From Afipia sp. P52-10 (GTDB lineage: Bacteria > Pseudomonadota > Alphaproteobacteria > Rhizobiales > Xanthobacteraceae): 64,000 bases of DNA. Location of the stretch: contig NZ_AZSJ01000007.1 in the NCBI RefSeq assembly GCF_000516555.1, positions 232,511-296,510 on the forward strand, in the 5' to 3' direction. This document shows, one piece after another, positions 46,492 through 55,285 of this stretch (positions within the stretch are counted from its first letter, which is position 1; each line of letters begins with the position of its first letter). Below the pieces are notes generated by a model, which saw only the letters and a list, made by a program, of their open reading frames with translations, ran no database searches and had not been told where the DNA came from. Made by a program: the position numbers and the translations under genes.

Positions 46492-46944
46492 ATGACCGAA
46501 GTGCTGTTCTATCATCTGCAGAACCAGACGGTGGAACGCGTGCTGCCGCCGCTGCTCGAGAAGTCGCTCGAGCGCGGCTGGCGCGTGGTGGTGCAGGCGG
46601 CGTCGGAGGAACGTGCCGACGCGCTCGACTCGCATCTGTGGACCTATCGTGACGACTCGTTCCTGCCGCATGGAACCTGGCGCGATCGGGATGCGGCCGA
46701 ACAGCCGATCATCCTGGCAGTGCAGGACGATAACCCGAACCAGGCCTCGGTCCGTTTCCTGATCGACTGTGCCGATCTGCCCGCGGACGCGGCGGGCTAT
46801 CAGCGTCTCGTGCTGATGTTCAATGGTGATGACGAGGATGCGACCGTGGCCGCGCGAGCTGCGTGGACGGCCAGCAAGGCGAAGGGTTTCGATGTCACTT
46901 ATTGGCAGAGTGATGAACTCGGCCGCTGGCAGAGGAAAGCCTGA
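46492..46944 (+). CDS. holC: DNA polymerase III chi subunit HolC
   Basis: The 150-residue protein starts MTEVLFYHLQNQTVERVLPP and has LLEKSLERGWRVVVQAASEE, then HLWTYRDDSFLPHG, the hallmark of chi. Chi links the clamp loader to single-strand-binding protein. It ends VTYWQSDELGRWQRKA. It follows pepA closely, an arrangement common in proteobacteria. Confidence 0.93.
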   Translation: MTEVLFYHLQNQTVERVLPPLLEKSLERGWRVVVQAASEERADALDSHLWTYRDDSFLPHGTWRDRDAAEQPIILAVQDDNPNQASVRFLIDCADLPADAAGYQRLVLMFNGDDEDATVAARAAWTASKAKGFDVTYWQSDELGRWQRKA

Positions 46945-47132
46945 CGCTGCGCCGCATCAAACGTTGCGATGACGGCGCGCCGATGGCATTAAGCATCTTC
47001 GGGGATTAAGGGTGTGAACAGTGCTGCGGGTCACGGTGATGCCGCAAAGCCTCTGTTGAACCTGTTGATGTTGGATTCTGGCGATGCGATCGTGCATCGC
47101 GATCAGGCGTGGCTTGTAGGCGTGGTTGGCGA

Positions 47133-47660
47133 ATGAAGTGGTTGATGCAGCATAGGCGCGTGACGGTTGCCCTGCTTGCGGCGACACCGCTGCTCGCAGG
47201 GTGCGGCGCGGCGGACTTTTCGCTGAAGGATGCGGAGTGGTTCAACCGCCCGACGCGGATGTTCAACCGCAGCCTGACTCTCGAGACGCCGCCCTTGTCC
47301 GACGACCGGCCGGTTGCTGCTTCCGACCTGATTAGCGCCGAAGGATATTGCGCCGGCATGATGACCGGCGATGCCAATGCGATGACCGATACCGGCGTGC
47401 CTGCGGGGGCCGAGCCGGCGTCGGGCGGGATCGCGATTGGTCGTTCCGAATGCGACGTGGCGCGCGTGGCGGGCCAACCCGACAACGTGTCGATCACCAA
47501 CGAGGGCGGTCAGCGCATTACGGTGTTGACCTATGTGCGCGGTCCGCGTCCGGGCATCTATCGTTTCGCGGGGGGGCGGCTGAATTCAATGGAGCGGGGC
47601 GCTGAGCCTGAGCCTGCGCCGACCCGTACCAAGGGGCGCCAGAAGGCGCGCCACGGCTGA
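47133..47660 (+). CDS. Lipoprotein, possible BamE/SmpA-like
   Basis: The 175-residue product has a lipoprotein signal with lipobox LLAG-C (MKWLMQHRRVTVALLAATPL, then LAGCG), so Cys becomes lipidated in the envelope. The mature part contains AIGRSECDVARVAGQPDNVS and TVLTYVRGPRPGIYRFAGGR. This has the G-x-s-x-x-x-V-x-x-x-l-G-x-P and y-x-f-x-g-x-L layout of BamE/OmlA-like small domains. A GTG at 47109 would lengthen the start; ATG 47133 fits the signal better. The C-terminus is basic. The relationship to BamE is by pattern only. Confidence 0.7.
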   Translation: MKWLMQHRRVTVALLAATPLLAGCGAADFSLKDAEWFNRPTRMFNRSLTLETPPLSDDRPVAASDLISAEGYCAGMMTGDANAMTDTGVPAGAEPASGGIAIGRSECDVARVAGQPDNVSITNEGGQRITVLTYVRGPRPGIYRFAGGRLNSMERGAEPEPAPTRTKGRQKARHG

Positions 47661-47750
47661 TTTCGCCGATCAAAACTCTGCTGCATCATTTTTGAATGGG
47701 CGCCTGATCGAGAGGGAGGCAGAGGCTTTTGCTTGCGCATCATCCTCAGC

Positions 47751-47785
47751 CGAAAGCGTGGTTCAAGAACCACTACGCACTTTCG
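47751..47785. terminator. Imperfect hairpin between convergent lipoprotein and ABC-F genes
   Basis: GTGGTTC-AA-GAACCAC forms a 7-bp stem with a 2-base loop, extended by CGAAAG and CTTTCG arms. It lacks a long T run but sits between convergent genes and may limit read-through. Confidence 0.35.
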
Positions 47786-47838
47786 CTTCGTGCGCTTGCG
47801 GGAGCGGGATCATAAGGCGGCTCCTCAGCACGTTTCGC

Positions 47839-49707
47839 TTAACCCGACGCAGCTTCCAGCGACGAACTCGCTTGCAGCCACTCGTCTTCGGCGCGCGCGA
47901 GCGCTGCTGCTGCGGCACTGCGAGCCTTCGATAGTTGCGCGGCCTTGGCCGGATCGCGCTGGAAGATGTCGGGCAAGGCCAGCGCCGCATCGATCTTGGC
48001 GATGATACCGTTGATGCGTTCGATCTCCGCTTCCGCATCGGAGACCTTCTGCCGCAACGGCTTGCGGTCGATCTTCTCTGCGCGCCGCGTCTCATCGCGG
48101 CGCGGTGCGCTGTCGTCGCGCTCGCGCTGGGATCGCTGGCCGCGCGCTGAGAGAACTTCCCGACGGTAATCGTCGAGGTCACCTTCGTAAGGCGTGACGG
48201 CGCCGTTCGCCACGACCCACAGTCGGTCGGCGCAGGCGTCGATCAGGTAGCGATCGTGGCTGACCATGATCACGGCGCCGGGAAATTCGTTGATCGCTTC
48301 GGCGAGCGCCGCGCGGCTGTCGATGTCGAGATGGTTGGTCGGCTCGTCGAGGATGATCAGCTGCGGGGCGAAAAACGTCGCGAGCCCGAGCAGCAGTCGG
48401 GCCTTCTCGCCGCCGGACAGGCTGGTGACCTTCGTGTCGGCGGCCTGGCCGGAGAAGCCGATGGCGCCGGCGCGGGCGCGGATCTTGGTCTCTGGCGCGT
48501 CGGGCATCAGTTGCCGGACGTGGCTGTAGGGCGAACCGTCGAGGTTCAGTTCGTCCACCTGGTGCTGGGCGAAGTAGCCGACAGCGAGCTTGTCGGCGCG
48601 CGTCACGTTACCCGAGAATGGCGCGAGGCGATTGGCGAGCAGCTTCACCAGCGTCGATTTGCCGTTGCCGTTCTGCCCGAGCAGGGCGATGCGATCGTCG
48701 TTGTCGATGCGCAGCGTGATGCGATTCAGCACCGGCTTGTCCGGGTCGTAGCCGACGGCGACGCCGTTCACCGCGATGATCGGCGGCGACAGCAGCTTTT
48801 CCGGTGCGGGGAATGTGATCTCGCGCACGTCCTGGGTGACGAGCGCGGTGATCGGCTGCATCCGCTCCAGCATCTTCACGCGTGATTGCGCCTGGCGTGC
48901 CTTCGACGCCTTCGCCTTGAAGCGATCGACGAATGCCTGCAGCTTCGCGCGCTCCGCTTCCTGCCGCTTCACCGCCTTGGCGTCGAGCAGTTCGCGCGCC
49001 GCGCGCTGTTGCGCGAACGAGGCATATGCGCCGCGATAGAGCGTCAGCTTGCCGCGATCGAGGTGCAGGATCTGATCGACGGAGTTTTCCAACAGGTCGC
49101 GGTCGTGGCTGACGACGATCACCGTGCGCGGATAGCGCGCCAGATGATCCTCCAGCCACAGCGTGCCTTCGAGATCGAGATAGTTGGTCGGCTCGTCCAG
49201 CAATAGCAGGTCGGGAGCTGCGAACAGCGTCGCCGCGAGCGCCACGCGCATGCGCCAGCCGCCGGAGAATTCCTGGCAGGGACGCTGCTGATCTTCGGCC
49301 GAGAAACCGAGGCCGGAGAGAATGGCGGCCGCGCGCGCCGGCGCCGAATGCGCGTCGATATCCACCAGCCGGGTCTGAATCTCGGCGATCCGGTCCGGGT
49401 CCTGTGCTGTTTCGGCCTCGGCGAGCAGGCTTGCGCGCTCGGTGTCGGCTGAGAGCACCACCGCGATCAGGCTCTCCGGGCCGCTCGGGGCTTCCTGCGC
49501 GAGGCTGCCGATCCGCCAGCGCGCCGGCACTTCGATGCGGCCGCTCTCGGTCGCGAGTTCGCCGCGGATCGCCTTGAACAGGGTGGACTTGCCGGTTCCA
49601 TTACGGCCGACGAAACCGACGCGCGCGCCCGGCACGATCCGCACAGTGGCGTGATCGATCAGCAGGCGTCCGGCGACGCGGATCGAGATGTCGGTGATGG
49701 ACAGCAT
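47839..49707 (-). CDS. ABC-F family ATPase (Uup/EttA-like)
   Basis: This 622-residue soluble protein has two ABC modules. The first has GRNGTGKSTLFKAI, FSGGWRMRVALAATLF and LLLDEPTNYLD. The second has GQNGNGKSTLVKLL, LSGGEKARLLLGLA and LIILDEPTNHLD. The inter-domain linker (EAERAKLQAFVDRFKAKASK) and a C-terminal coiled coil complete the ABC-F layout. These act on ribosomes, not in membranes. I chose ATG 49707 (MLSITDISIRVAGRLL); the open frame to 49743 adds 12 residues. The subgroup cannot be settled by eye; the C-terminal coiled coil favours Uup-like. Confidence 0.93.
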   Translation of the reverse strand: MLSITDISIRVAGRLLIDHATVRIVPGARVGFVGRNGTGKSTLFKAIRGELATESGRIEVPARWRIGSLAQEAPSGPESLIAVVLSADTERASLLAEAETAQDPDRIAEIQTRLVDIDAHSAPARAAAILSGLGFSAEDQQRPCQEFSGGWRMRVALAATLFAAPDLLLLDEPTNYLDLEGTLWLEDHLARYPRTVIVVSHDRDLLENSVDQILHLDRGKLTLYRGAYASFAQQRAARELLDAKAVKRQEAERAKLQAFVDRFKAKASKARQAQSRVKMLERMQPITALVTQDVREITFPAPEKLLSPPIIAVNGVAVGYDPDKPVLNRITLRIDNDDRIALLGQNGNGKSTLVKLLANRLAPFSGNVTRADKLAVGYFAQHQVDELNLDGSPYSHVRQLMPDAPETKIRARAGAIGFSGQAADTKVTSLSGGEKARLLLGLATFFAPQLIILDEPTNHLDIDSRAALAEAINEFPGAVIMVSHDRYLIDACADRLWVVANGAVTPYEGDLDDYRREVLSARGQRSQRERDDSAPRRDETRRAEKIDRKPLRQKVSDAEAEIERINGIIAKIDAALALPDIFQRDPAKAAQLSKARSAAAAALARAEDEWLQASSSLEAASG

Positions 49708-49790
49708 GGCGGCGTTATTCACCGCTTCAGAGCTGGAACGCAACCGCTTTTATCGAGCGTTTCGGCGTCACGCGACGCGGACTGAACGTA

Positions 49791-49988
49791 TCAGCGGGGT
49801 TTGTCGTCGGCCGGGGGCTCATGCGCCTCACGCGCCTGCAACTCGTTGAGGAGGTGCTGCAGCCGATCCGGAAACGGCGCGCTGAACCCGATCGTCTGCT
49901 TCAGTTTCTCGCCGATGCCGCGCGCCACCGCGCGGCTGGTGGAAGGATCGAGCTGAAGGCCGTCGTCGTCATTGGTGCGGGTCGACAT
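49791..49988 (-). CDS. Small conserved protein, weakly NepR-like
   Basis: The 65-residue product contains SRAVARGIGEKLKQTIGFSA then PFPDRLQHLLNELQ. The G-x-K-L ... P-x-P-D-R-x-x-x-L-L-x-x-L spacing recalls NepR anti-sigma factors of the alphaproteobacterial general stress response. The helices are short, and no PhyR or EcfG gene is nearby in the window. It could equally be an unrelated small protein. ATG 49988 (MSTRTND) has GGA upstream; the frame extends to 50009. Confidence 0.5.
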   Translation of the reverse strand: MSTRTNDDDGLQLDPSTSRAVARGIGEKLKQTIGFSAPFPDRLQHLLNELQAREAHEPPADDKPR

Positions 49989-50142
49989 TAAGGGGTTCCA
50001 TCGATTCAACGCGCTTGCGGTAGATCAAGCGGTGATGGAGGAAATGGTTGCGAGAAACCGGTGGAGATGGTGAGCAACTCGTAAATTTTTATTCAAATTG
50101 GTGCAGACTGTCTTTTTGCCGGGAACCTGAACGCTTGGCAAT

Positions 50143-50175
50143 AACAAAACCCCGGTGCGTTGGGCGGCACCGGGG
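50143..50175 (-). terminator. Terminator after the first His-rich gene
   Basis: On the minus strand CCCCGGTGC pairs with GCACCGGGG (9 bp, 8-base loop) and is followed by TTTTGTT. It lies about 55 bases past the stop of the gene at 50230. Confidence 0.8.
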
Positions 50176-50229
50176 GCCTTTTGCAAGTTGCAAGCCTGCA
50201 GCGGTCCTGCGATCTGACCCCGTCTCCAA

Positions 50230-50490
50230 TCAGAATGCGCAGACGTTGACCGTGCGCCAGCGCATGCCCTTGCGGGTCTGCACGAGCCGCTGCTGATAGC
50301 AGCTGCGGGCGTAGACCGGGCCACCGACCACGAAGGACGGACCGAAGCCGTAGTAGCCATGGTGATGGTGGTGATGCGGATGCCAGCCGCCGCCGAGCTT
50401 GACGGTGAACGCTGAGGCCGAGGTCGGCATCAGCGCGACGGCGGTGAGGGAGGCGGCCGCGGCGAGGCCGAGAACGAGTTTGCGGATCAT
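50230..50490 (-). CDS. Small secreted His-rich protein (paralogue A)
   Basis: The 86-residue protein has a signal peptide (MIRKLVLGLAAAASLTAVAL, then A-S-A cleavage). The mature domain has a run of six His (WHPHHHHHHGYYGFG) and ends CYQQRLVQTRKGMRWRTVNVC. The two Cys may pair and the His run could bind metal. It resembles the next gene (50728) throughout, so the two are tandem duplicates. No function is known to me. Each has its own terminator, so they are probably separate units. Confidence 0.78.
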   Translation of the reverse strand: MIRKLVLGLAAAASLTAVALMPTSASAFTVKLGGGWHPHHHHHHGYYGFGPSFVVGGPVYARSCYQQRLVQTRKGMRWRTVNVCAF

Positions 50491-50661
50491 GGTCGTGGTC
50501 TCCAAGGTTGGGGCGCTGTCTGCCCGTGTGGTGTCCCATGGCCGGTTCGTCTCAGCCGCGGTTGCGCGCGTTCAAGGCCGGGGCGGATCATTTTTTGTCG
50601 ATGTGTTTGAACCTGGATGCGGATTGACGCGATCGGGCGGAGTACTGCGCCGAAGGCCGCG

Positions 50662-50694
50662 CGCAAAAAGGAACCCCGGCTGGTGAGGCCGGGG
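50662..50694 (-). terminator. Terminator after the second His-rich gene
   Basis: On the minus strand CCCCGGC pairs with GCCGGGG (7 bp, 7-base loop) followed by TTCCTTTTT. It lies about 35 bases past the stop at 50728. Confidence 0.78.
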
Positions 50695-50727
50695 TCGAGG
50701 TTGGTCAGTCACAGGGAGAAAGAAGGG

Positions 50728-50988
50728 TCAGCGGCAGACATTCACCGTGCGATAGCGGGGGCCGAACGGGGTCGGCACCAGGCGCTGCTGAATGCAGCCG
50801 CGATGACGGAAGTGGGCGTGGGAGCCGCGCCAGTCACGCTTCATGCCGAAGCCATGATAGGGGCGATGATGGTCATAGCCGCGGTAGTGCGGACCGCCGT
50901 CCCAGGCGGAAGCCGCCGTCGGTGCGATCGCTGCGGCACCGAGCGACGCTGCGGCAACAAGACCAAGAGCAAGCTTGCGAAACATCAT
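50728..50988 (-). CDS. Small secreted His-rich protein (paralogue B)
   Basis: The 86-residue protein has a signal peptide (MMFRKLALGLVAAASLGAAA, then A-S-A). Its mature part is rich in His, Tyr and Arg (HYRGYDHHRPYHGFGMKRDW) and ends CIQQRLVPTPFGPRYRTVNV followed by CR. The C-x-QQRLV-x-T-x-x-G-x-R-x-RTVNVC signature is shared with paralogue A at the same length. The His are spread rather than in one run. The start is either of two adjacent ATG, with GGAGAG upstream. Confidence 0.78.
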   Translation of the reverse strand: MMFRKLALGLVAAASLGAAAIAPTAASAWDGGPHYRGYDHHRPYHGFGMKRDWRGSHAHFRHRGCIQQRLVPTPFGPRYRTVNVCR

Positions 50989-51317
50989 ACTCTCCATTCC
51001 AGGACGTACAGTCCGGCTTTGCGAACGGTCTGTGCGCGTGGCTGTTAGCCCTGCGCTACGGCCGTTCAATGCAGGAGAGCCTAGTGGGTGATCACTGAAC
51101 GGGGCCGTCACGGGCCGGTCAGACTGAGTTCACCTTCATGAATTCGCCGCAAGCTAGATGACATGACCGTAAGGAAGGGATCTGACCTGCGCGGCCTTCT
51201 GTCCGCGCTTTGGCCCGAATTCCGCGTGCAAATGCAGCAGCCGCCCCGCTTGCCGGAGCGGAAAGGCATCGTTATAAGCCCGGCACCTCATTAACCATTG
51301 CCTGCAGGGACCAGATC

Positions 51318-51740
51318 ATGGCGATTGAACGCACCTTCTCGATCATCAAGCCGGACGCGACCGAGCGTAATCTCACCGGCGCCATCAACGCCATCATCGA
51401 GAAGGCGGGACTTCGCATCGTCGCGCAGAAGCGTATCCGCATGACCAAGGAACAGGCCGAGACCTTCTACGCCGTGCACAAGGCGCGTCCGTTCTTCGGC
51501 GAACTGGTCGACTTCATGATTTCGGCTCCGGTCGTCGTGCAGGTGCTGGAAGGCGACAATGCGATCGCGCGCTATCGCGACGTGATGGGCGCGACCGATC
51601 CGTCGAAGGCGGCCGATGGCACCATCCGCAAGCTGCATGCGAAGTCGATCGGCGAGAACTCGGTGCATGGTTCGGACGCGGCCGAGACTGCGGCGATCGA
51701 GATTGCGCAGTTCTTCTCCGGTAACGAGATCGTCGGCTGA
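51318..51740 (+). CDS. ndk: Nucleoside diphosphate kinase
   Basis: Ndk transfers phosphate between nucleoside tri- and diphosphates through a phosphohistidine. The 140-residue product has [32 protein letters not shown] and the active-site [12 protein letters not shown] with the catalytic His near residue 117. ATG 51318 ([14 protein letters not shown]) is the conserved start; the frame open to 51210 is not credible. A strong terminator follows. Confidence 0.97.
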   Translation: MAIERTFSIIKPDATERNLTGAINAIIEKAGLRIVAQKRIRMTKEQAETFYAVHKARPFFGELVDFMISAPVVVQVLEGDNAIARYRDVMGATDPSKAADGTIRKLHAKSIGENSVHGSDAAETAAIEIAQFFSGNEIVG

Positions 51741-51761
51741 GCTGATCAGGCTTACAGTTGC

Positions 51762-51793
51762 AAAACGCCGGGCGTGTTCGCGCCCGGCGTTTT
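51762..51793. terminator. Bidirectional terminator between ndk and purN
   Basis: AAAACGCCGGGCG and CGCCCGGCGTTTT form a perfect 13-bp stem with a 6-base loop, A-rich on one side and T-rich on the other. It sits between the convergent ndk and purN genes and can serve both. Confidence 0.9.
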
Positions 51794-51821
51794 CGTTTGT
51801 CCGGACCAGCGTCTTTGTGGA

Positions 51822-52472
51822 TCAGGCGGAGGGGGCGATCAGCGGCGTGCCGCTGGCCTCGCTGCCTTCGATGATGCATCGGTCGCCGTCGATGCGCACG
51901 CGCATGTCGGCGACGAGCTTCAGCGCCGCCGGATAGATGCGATGCTCGACGGTGAGGATGCGCCCGGACAGCGTCTCCGGGGTGTCGTCGTCAGCCACCG
52001 CGACCGCGCCCTGCATGATGATGGGGCCTGCGTCGGTATCCGGGGTGACGAAATGCACGGTCGCGCCGGAGAGCTTGACGCCAGCCTTGATCGCCTGGGC
52101 GTGCGGCTCCAGCCCCGGAAACGAGGGCAGCAGCGAGGGATGGATGTTCAGCATCCGGCCCTGCCAGCGCAGCACGAAATCGGCGGTGAACAGCCGCATG
52201 AAGCCGGCGAGGCAGACGATGTCGATGCTGCGGCTGTCCAGCACCGCCTGCAGCGCGGCCTCGAAGCCGGCGCGGTCTTTGCCGTAGGGCTTGCTCGCGA
52301 CGATTTCCACCGGAATGCCAGCCTCGCGCGCCTTCGCCACGCCAGCCGCATCCGGCTTGTTGGAAATGACGACGGTGATCTCGGCGGGAAACGCGTTGTC
52401 GCGCGCGGCCTCGATCAGCGCGCTCATGTTGGAGCCGCGCCCGGAGATCAGAATGGCAACGCGCCGTCGCAT
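51822..52472 (-). CDS. purN: Phosphoribosylglycinamide formyltransferase PurN
   Basis: PurN adds the formyl group from 10-formyl-THF to GAR in purine synthesis. The 216-residue product has LISGRGSNMSALIEA, the catalytic region NIHPSLLPSFPGLEPHAQAI with Asn and His, and TVHFVTPDTDAGPIIMQ with the active Asp. The C-terminus is slightly extended. It follows purM by 4 bases, as a purMN operon on the minus strand. Confidence 0.96.
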   Translation of the reverse strand: MRRRVAILISGRGSNMSALIEAARDNAFPAEITVVISNKPDAAGVAKAREAGIPVEIVASKPYGKDRAGFEAALQAVLDSRSIDIVCLAGFMRLFTADFVLRWQGRMLNIHPSLLPSFPGLEPHAQAIKAGVKLSGATVHFVTPDTDAGPIIMQGAVAVADDDTPETLSGRILTVEHRIYPAALKLVADMRVRIDGDRCIIEGSEASGTPLIAPSA

Positions 52473-52476
52473 CGCG

Positions 52477-53550
52477 TTACGGCTTCATGTCGAGTTGGTT
52501 GTCATAGACGACACGCTCGTCGCCGTCCGCTGCGATCACCTGGCCGAGCGGCATCACGGTCTCGCCTGAGCTCATCAGCACATCGGTCACCCGTTGCGCC
52601 GCCTCCGCCTTGACGATCGCGACCATGCCGACGCCGCAGTTGAAGGTGCGCAGCATCTCGCGCTCGGCGATGCCGCCTTGCGCCGCCAGCCACTTGAACA
52701 CCGGCAGCATCTTCAATTCGGCGAGGTCGATCCGCACGCCGAGGCCGTTCGGCAGCACGCGCGGAATGTTGTCGGTGAAGCCGCCGCCGGTGATGTGGGC
52801 GAGTGCCTTCACCGCACCGGTCTCGCGGATCGCGCGCAGGCAGGATTTGACGTAGAGGCGGGTGGGCGTGAGCAGCGCGCCACCGAGCGTCATCACCGGC
52901 GCGAACGGGGCTGGCGCATCCCAGCCGAGGCCAGAGACCTCGACGATCTTGCGCACCAGCGAATAGCCGTTGGAGTGGACGCCGGAGGAGGCGAGGCCGA
53001 TCACCACGTCACCGGCGGCGATGTCCTTGGTCGGCAGCAGCGTGCCGCGTTCAGCGGCGCCGACAGCGAAACCCGCGAGGTCGTAGTCGCCGTCCTTGTA
53101 GAGGCCGGGCATCTCGGCGGTCTCGCCGCCGATCAGCGCGCAGCCGGATTCGCGGCACCCTTCGGCGACGCCCGCGACGATTGCCGCGGTTGCCTCCGGA
53201 TCGAGCTTGCCGCAGGCAAAGTAGTCGAGGAAGAACAGCGGCTCGGCGCCCTGGACCACCAGATCGTTCACCGACATCGCCACCAGATCGATGCCGATGC
53301 CGGTGTGGATCTTGGTCTCGATCGCGATCTTGACCTTGGTGCCGACCCCGTCGGTGGCCGCCACCAGGACCGGGTCCTTGAAGCCTGCGGCCTTGAGATC
53401 AAACAGCCCGCCGAAGCCGCCGATTTCCGCATCGGCGCCCGGTCGAGCGGTTGCGCGCACCATCGGCTTGATCAGGTCGACCAGCCGGTTGCCGGCATCG
53501 ATATCGACGCCCGCGTCGGCGTAGGTGAGGCTGTTCTTGCGGTCGGTCAT
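52477..53550 (-). CDS. purM: Phosphoribosylformylglycinamidine cyclo-ligase PurM
   Basis: PurM forms AIR from FGAM with ATP. The 357-residue product starts [20 protein letters not shown] and has the cyclo-ligase motifs [25 protein letters not shown], and [19 protein letters not shown] 53550 has GAAAGAG upstream; the frame to 53586 adds 12 residues without homology. It leads the purMN operon and is divergent from the CDP-alcohol transferase gene. Confidence 0.96.
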   Translation of the reverse strand: MTDRKNSLTYADAGVDIDAGNRLVDLIKPMVRATARPGADAEIGGFGGLFDLKAAGFKDPVLVAATDGVGTKVKIAIETKIHTGIGIDLVAMSVNDLVVQGAEPLFFLDYFACGKLDPEATAAIVAGVAEGCRESGCALIGGETAEMPGLYKDGDYDLAGFAVGAAERGTLLPTKDIAAGDVVIGLASSGVHSNGYSLVRKIVEVSGLGWDAPAPFAPVMTLGGALLTPTRLYVKSCLRAIRETGAVKALAHITGGGFTDNIPRVLPNGLGVRIDLAELKMLPVFKWLAAQGGIAEREMLRTFNCGVGMVAIVKAEAAQRVTDVLMSSGETVMPLGQVIAADGDERVVYDNQLDMKP

Positions 53551-53716
53551 CTCTTTCGGCCGGTCGAGAGGGCTATGGGTCGGCAATCCGCTGGTTACGC
53601 AGATTTCCTTGTCCGCGCAATGGCTCGCACCGGTCTGCCAACTGTACTATGTAGACAAGTAGCCGGGCGGGGCACTCCGTGGGGAGGGGTGCCCGCCCGG
53701 CGTCCGGGACCTGCGC

Positions 53717-54262
53717 GTGAATATTCCAAACCTCATTACCTTGGTCCGGATCCTGCTGGTTCCGGTCATCATCTGGGCGATCACATCCGGTCAGATGGCG
53801 GTGGCGTTCGTGCTGTTCTTCATCGCCGGCCTGAGCGATGCAGTGGACGGCTTCCTCGCCAAGCGCTTCAACATGCAGAGCGAGATCGGTGCGATGCTCG
53901 ATCCGCTGGCGGACAAGTGCCTGTTGGTATCGATCTACGTCGCGCTCGGCATCGTCGCCGAAATTCCGCGCTGGCTGGTGATCCTGGTGGTCTCGCGCGA
54001 CATTATCATCATCGGCGCGGTGATCGTCTCCTGGCTGGTGGGCCGGCCGATCCCGATGAAGCCGCTGATGGTCTCGAAACTGAACACGGTGGCGCAGGTG
54101 TTCTATGCCGGCGTGATCATGGCCGCACTCGGCTTCGGCTTCGCGGTGGCACCGCTGGACATGATCCTGATGGCGGCGGTGACGGTGCTGACACTGGCGT
54201 CGGTCGGCTTTTACCTGGTCGAGTGGATGCGCCACATGAGCGAGTTGGAATCGAACCAATAG
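53717..54262 (+). CDS. CDP-alcohol phosphatidyltransferase family protein
   Basis: The 181-residue membrane enzyme has the family signature SDAVDGFLAKRFNMQSEIGA followed by MLDPLADK (D-x-x-D-G-x-x-A-R/K-x8-G-x3-D-x3-D), whose Asp bind metal and the CDP moiety. Four to five membrane segments surround it. The start NIPNLITLVRILLVPVIIW is typical of PgsA and related cardiolipin synthase-type members, so phosphatidylglycerol phosphate synthesis is the likeliest reaction but not proven. GTG 53717 is the start. The Hda-like gene follows. Confidence 0.85.
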   Translation: MNIPNLITLVRILLVPVIIWAITSGQMAVAFVLFFIAGLSDAVDGFLAKRFNMQSEIGAMLDPLADKCLLVSIYVALGIVAEIPRWLVILVVSRDIIIIGAVIVSWLVGRPIPMKPLMVSKLNTVAQVFYAGVIMAALGFGFAVAPLDMILMAAVTVLTLASVGFYLVEWMRHMSELESNQ

Positions 54263-54344
54263 CGGGATCTCGGTTGCTGTCTTGCTTTGGGCGCGATCGT
54301 GGTCGAGAAGCGGAACGGGCGCTGCAGCAAGGCGCATCGGGAGT

Positions 54345-55037
54345 TTGAGTCAAGTGGCAGGTAGCGCGCAACCGCGGCAACTGGCGTTTTCCTTGCCGCA
54401 TGCGGAAAGCCTTACGCGCGAGGATTTTCTCGAAGGGCCGGGCAATGCCGCAGCCGTCGCGCTGATCGACCGCTGGCCGGACTGGCCGGCCCGGACCGTC
54501 ATGCTGACCGGCGAAAGCGGGGCCGGCAAGAGTCATCTCGCATCGATCTGGGCGGTCAATTCCGGCGCGCGGCTGACGGCGGCGCGGGCTCTGACGGCGG
54601 CGACTGTGCCTGATGCGCTGGCGACCGGCGCGCTGGTGATCGAGGACGTCGCCCCGTCCGCGGTGGACGAGCGGGCGCTATTTCATCTGCTCAACCTCGC
54701 TCGCCAGCAGCAGGCGGACGTGCTGATGACCGCGCGTACGCTTCCGGCCACCTGGACCTTTGATCTGCCGGACCTCGCCTCGCGACTGCGGGCGGTTCCG
54801 GTGGTGACGCTGGCGTCGCCGGACGATGCGCTCTTGCGGGCGCTGATCGTCAAATTGTGCATGGACCGGCAGCTCACCGTCGATGAGAGCCTGGTTAATT
54901 ACGTTGCGGCGCGGATTGAACGCTCCTTTGCTGCAGCGCGAAGGGCCGTGGACCTGCTGGATCGCGAATCGCTGCGGCTCGGACGGCCGGTGACGCGAGC
55001 CCTGGCTTCGGAACTGTTGCGGGGACCAGCGGCTTGA
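54345..55037 (+). CDS. hdaA: Hda/DnaA-related regulatory ATPase
   Basis: The 230-residue AAA+ protein resembles the ATPase part of DnaA without its DNA-binding domain IV. It has PRQLAFSLPHAESLTREDFL, Walker A LTGESGAGKSHLAS, ALVIEDVAPSAVDERALFHL in place of Walker B, RLRAVPVVTLASPDDALLRA and an Arg-rich lid (ARIERSFAAARRAVDLLDRE). Such proteins promote DnaA-ATP hydrolysis with the clamp to limit initiation. The start is unclear: TTG 54345 or GTG 54354, both after GGGAG. The order with ppk1 and the CDP-alcohol transferase supports HdaA. Confidence 0.85.
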   Translation: MSQVAGSAQPRQLAFSLPHAESLTREDFLEGPGNAAAVALIDRWPDWPARTVMLTGESGAGKSHLASIWAVNSGARLTAARALTAATVPDALATGALVIEDVAPSAVDERALFHLLNLARQQQADVLMTARTLPATWTFDLPDLASRLRAVPVVTLASPDDALLRALIVKLCMDRQLTVDESLVNYVAARIERSFAAARRAVDLLDRESLRLGRPVTRALASELLRGPAA

Positions 55038-55285
55038 TTCCGGAAAGCGCTCGGGCGAGGACACCTCGCCGCGCTGAGGTCGTGTCCCGGGAGGTCGGGT
55101 GGGTGGTAAGGTCCGGTGGATCGGGTCATGAGCAGCGCATTCGGAACCAGCCTGGCGACAAGGCCGTCTGGACCGCCATGGGAAGGAAGCTCATCATGTC
55201 ATCCCAGCGTCACGGTCGATGGCGATGCTCCGCCGCGCTTTGATTCCCGTACGAATGGGCCGTGCGACCAGTTGGGTGATGGGTG

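Noticed and set aside
52594-54348. 584-codon plus-strand frame across purM and the CDP-alcohol transferase
   Set aside because: It conflicts with two clear genes and has no domain pattern.
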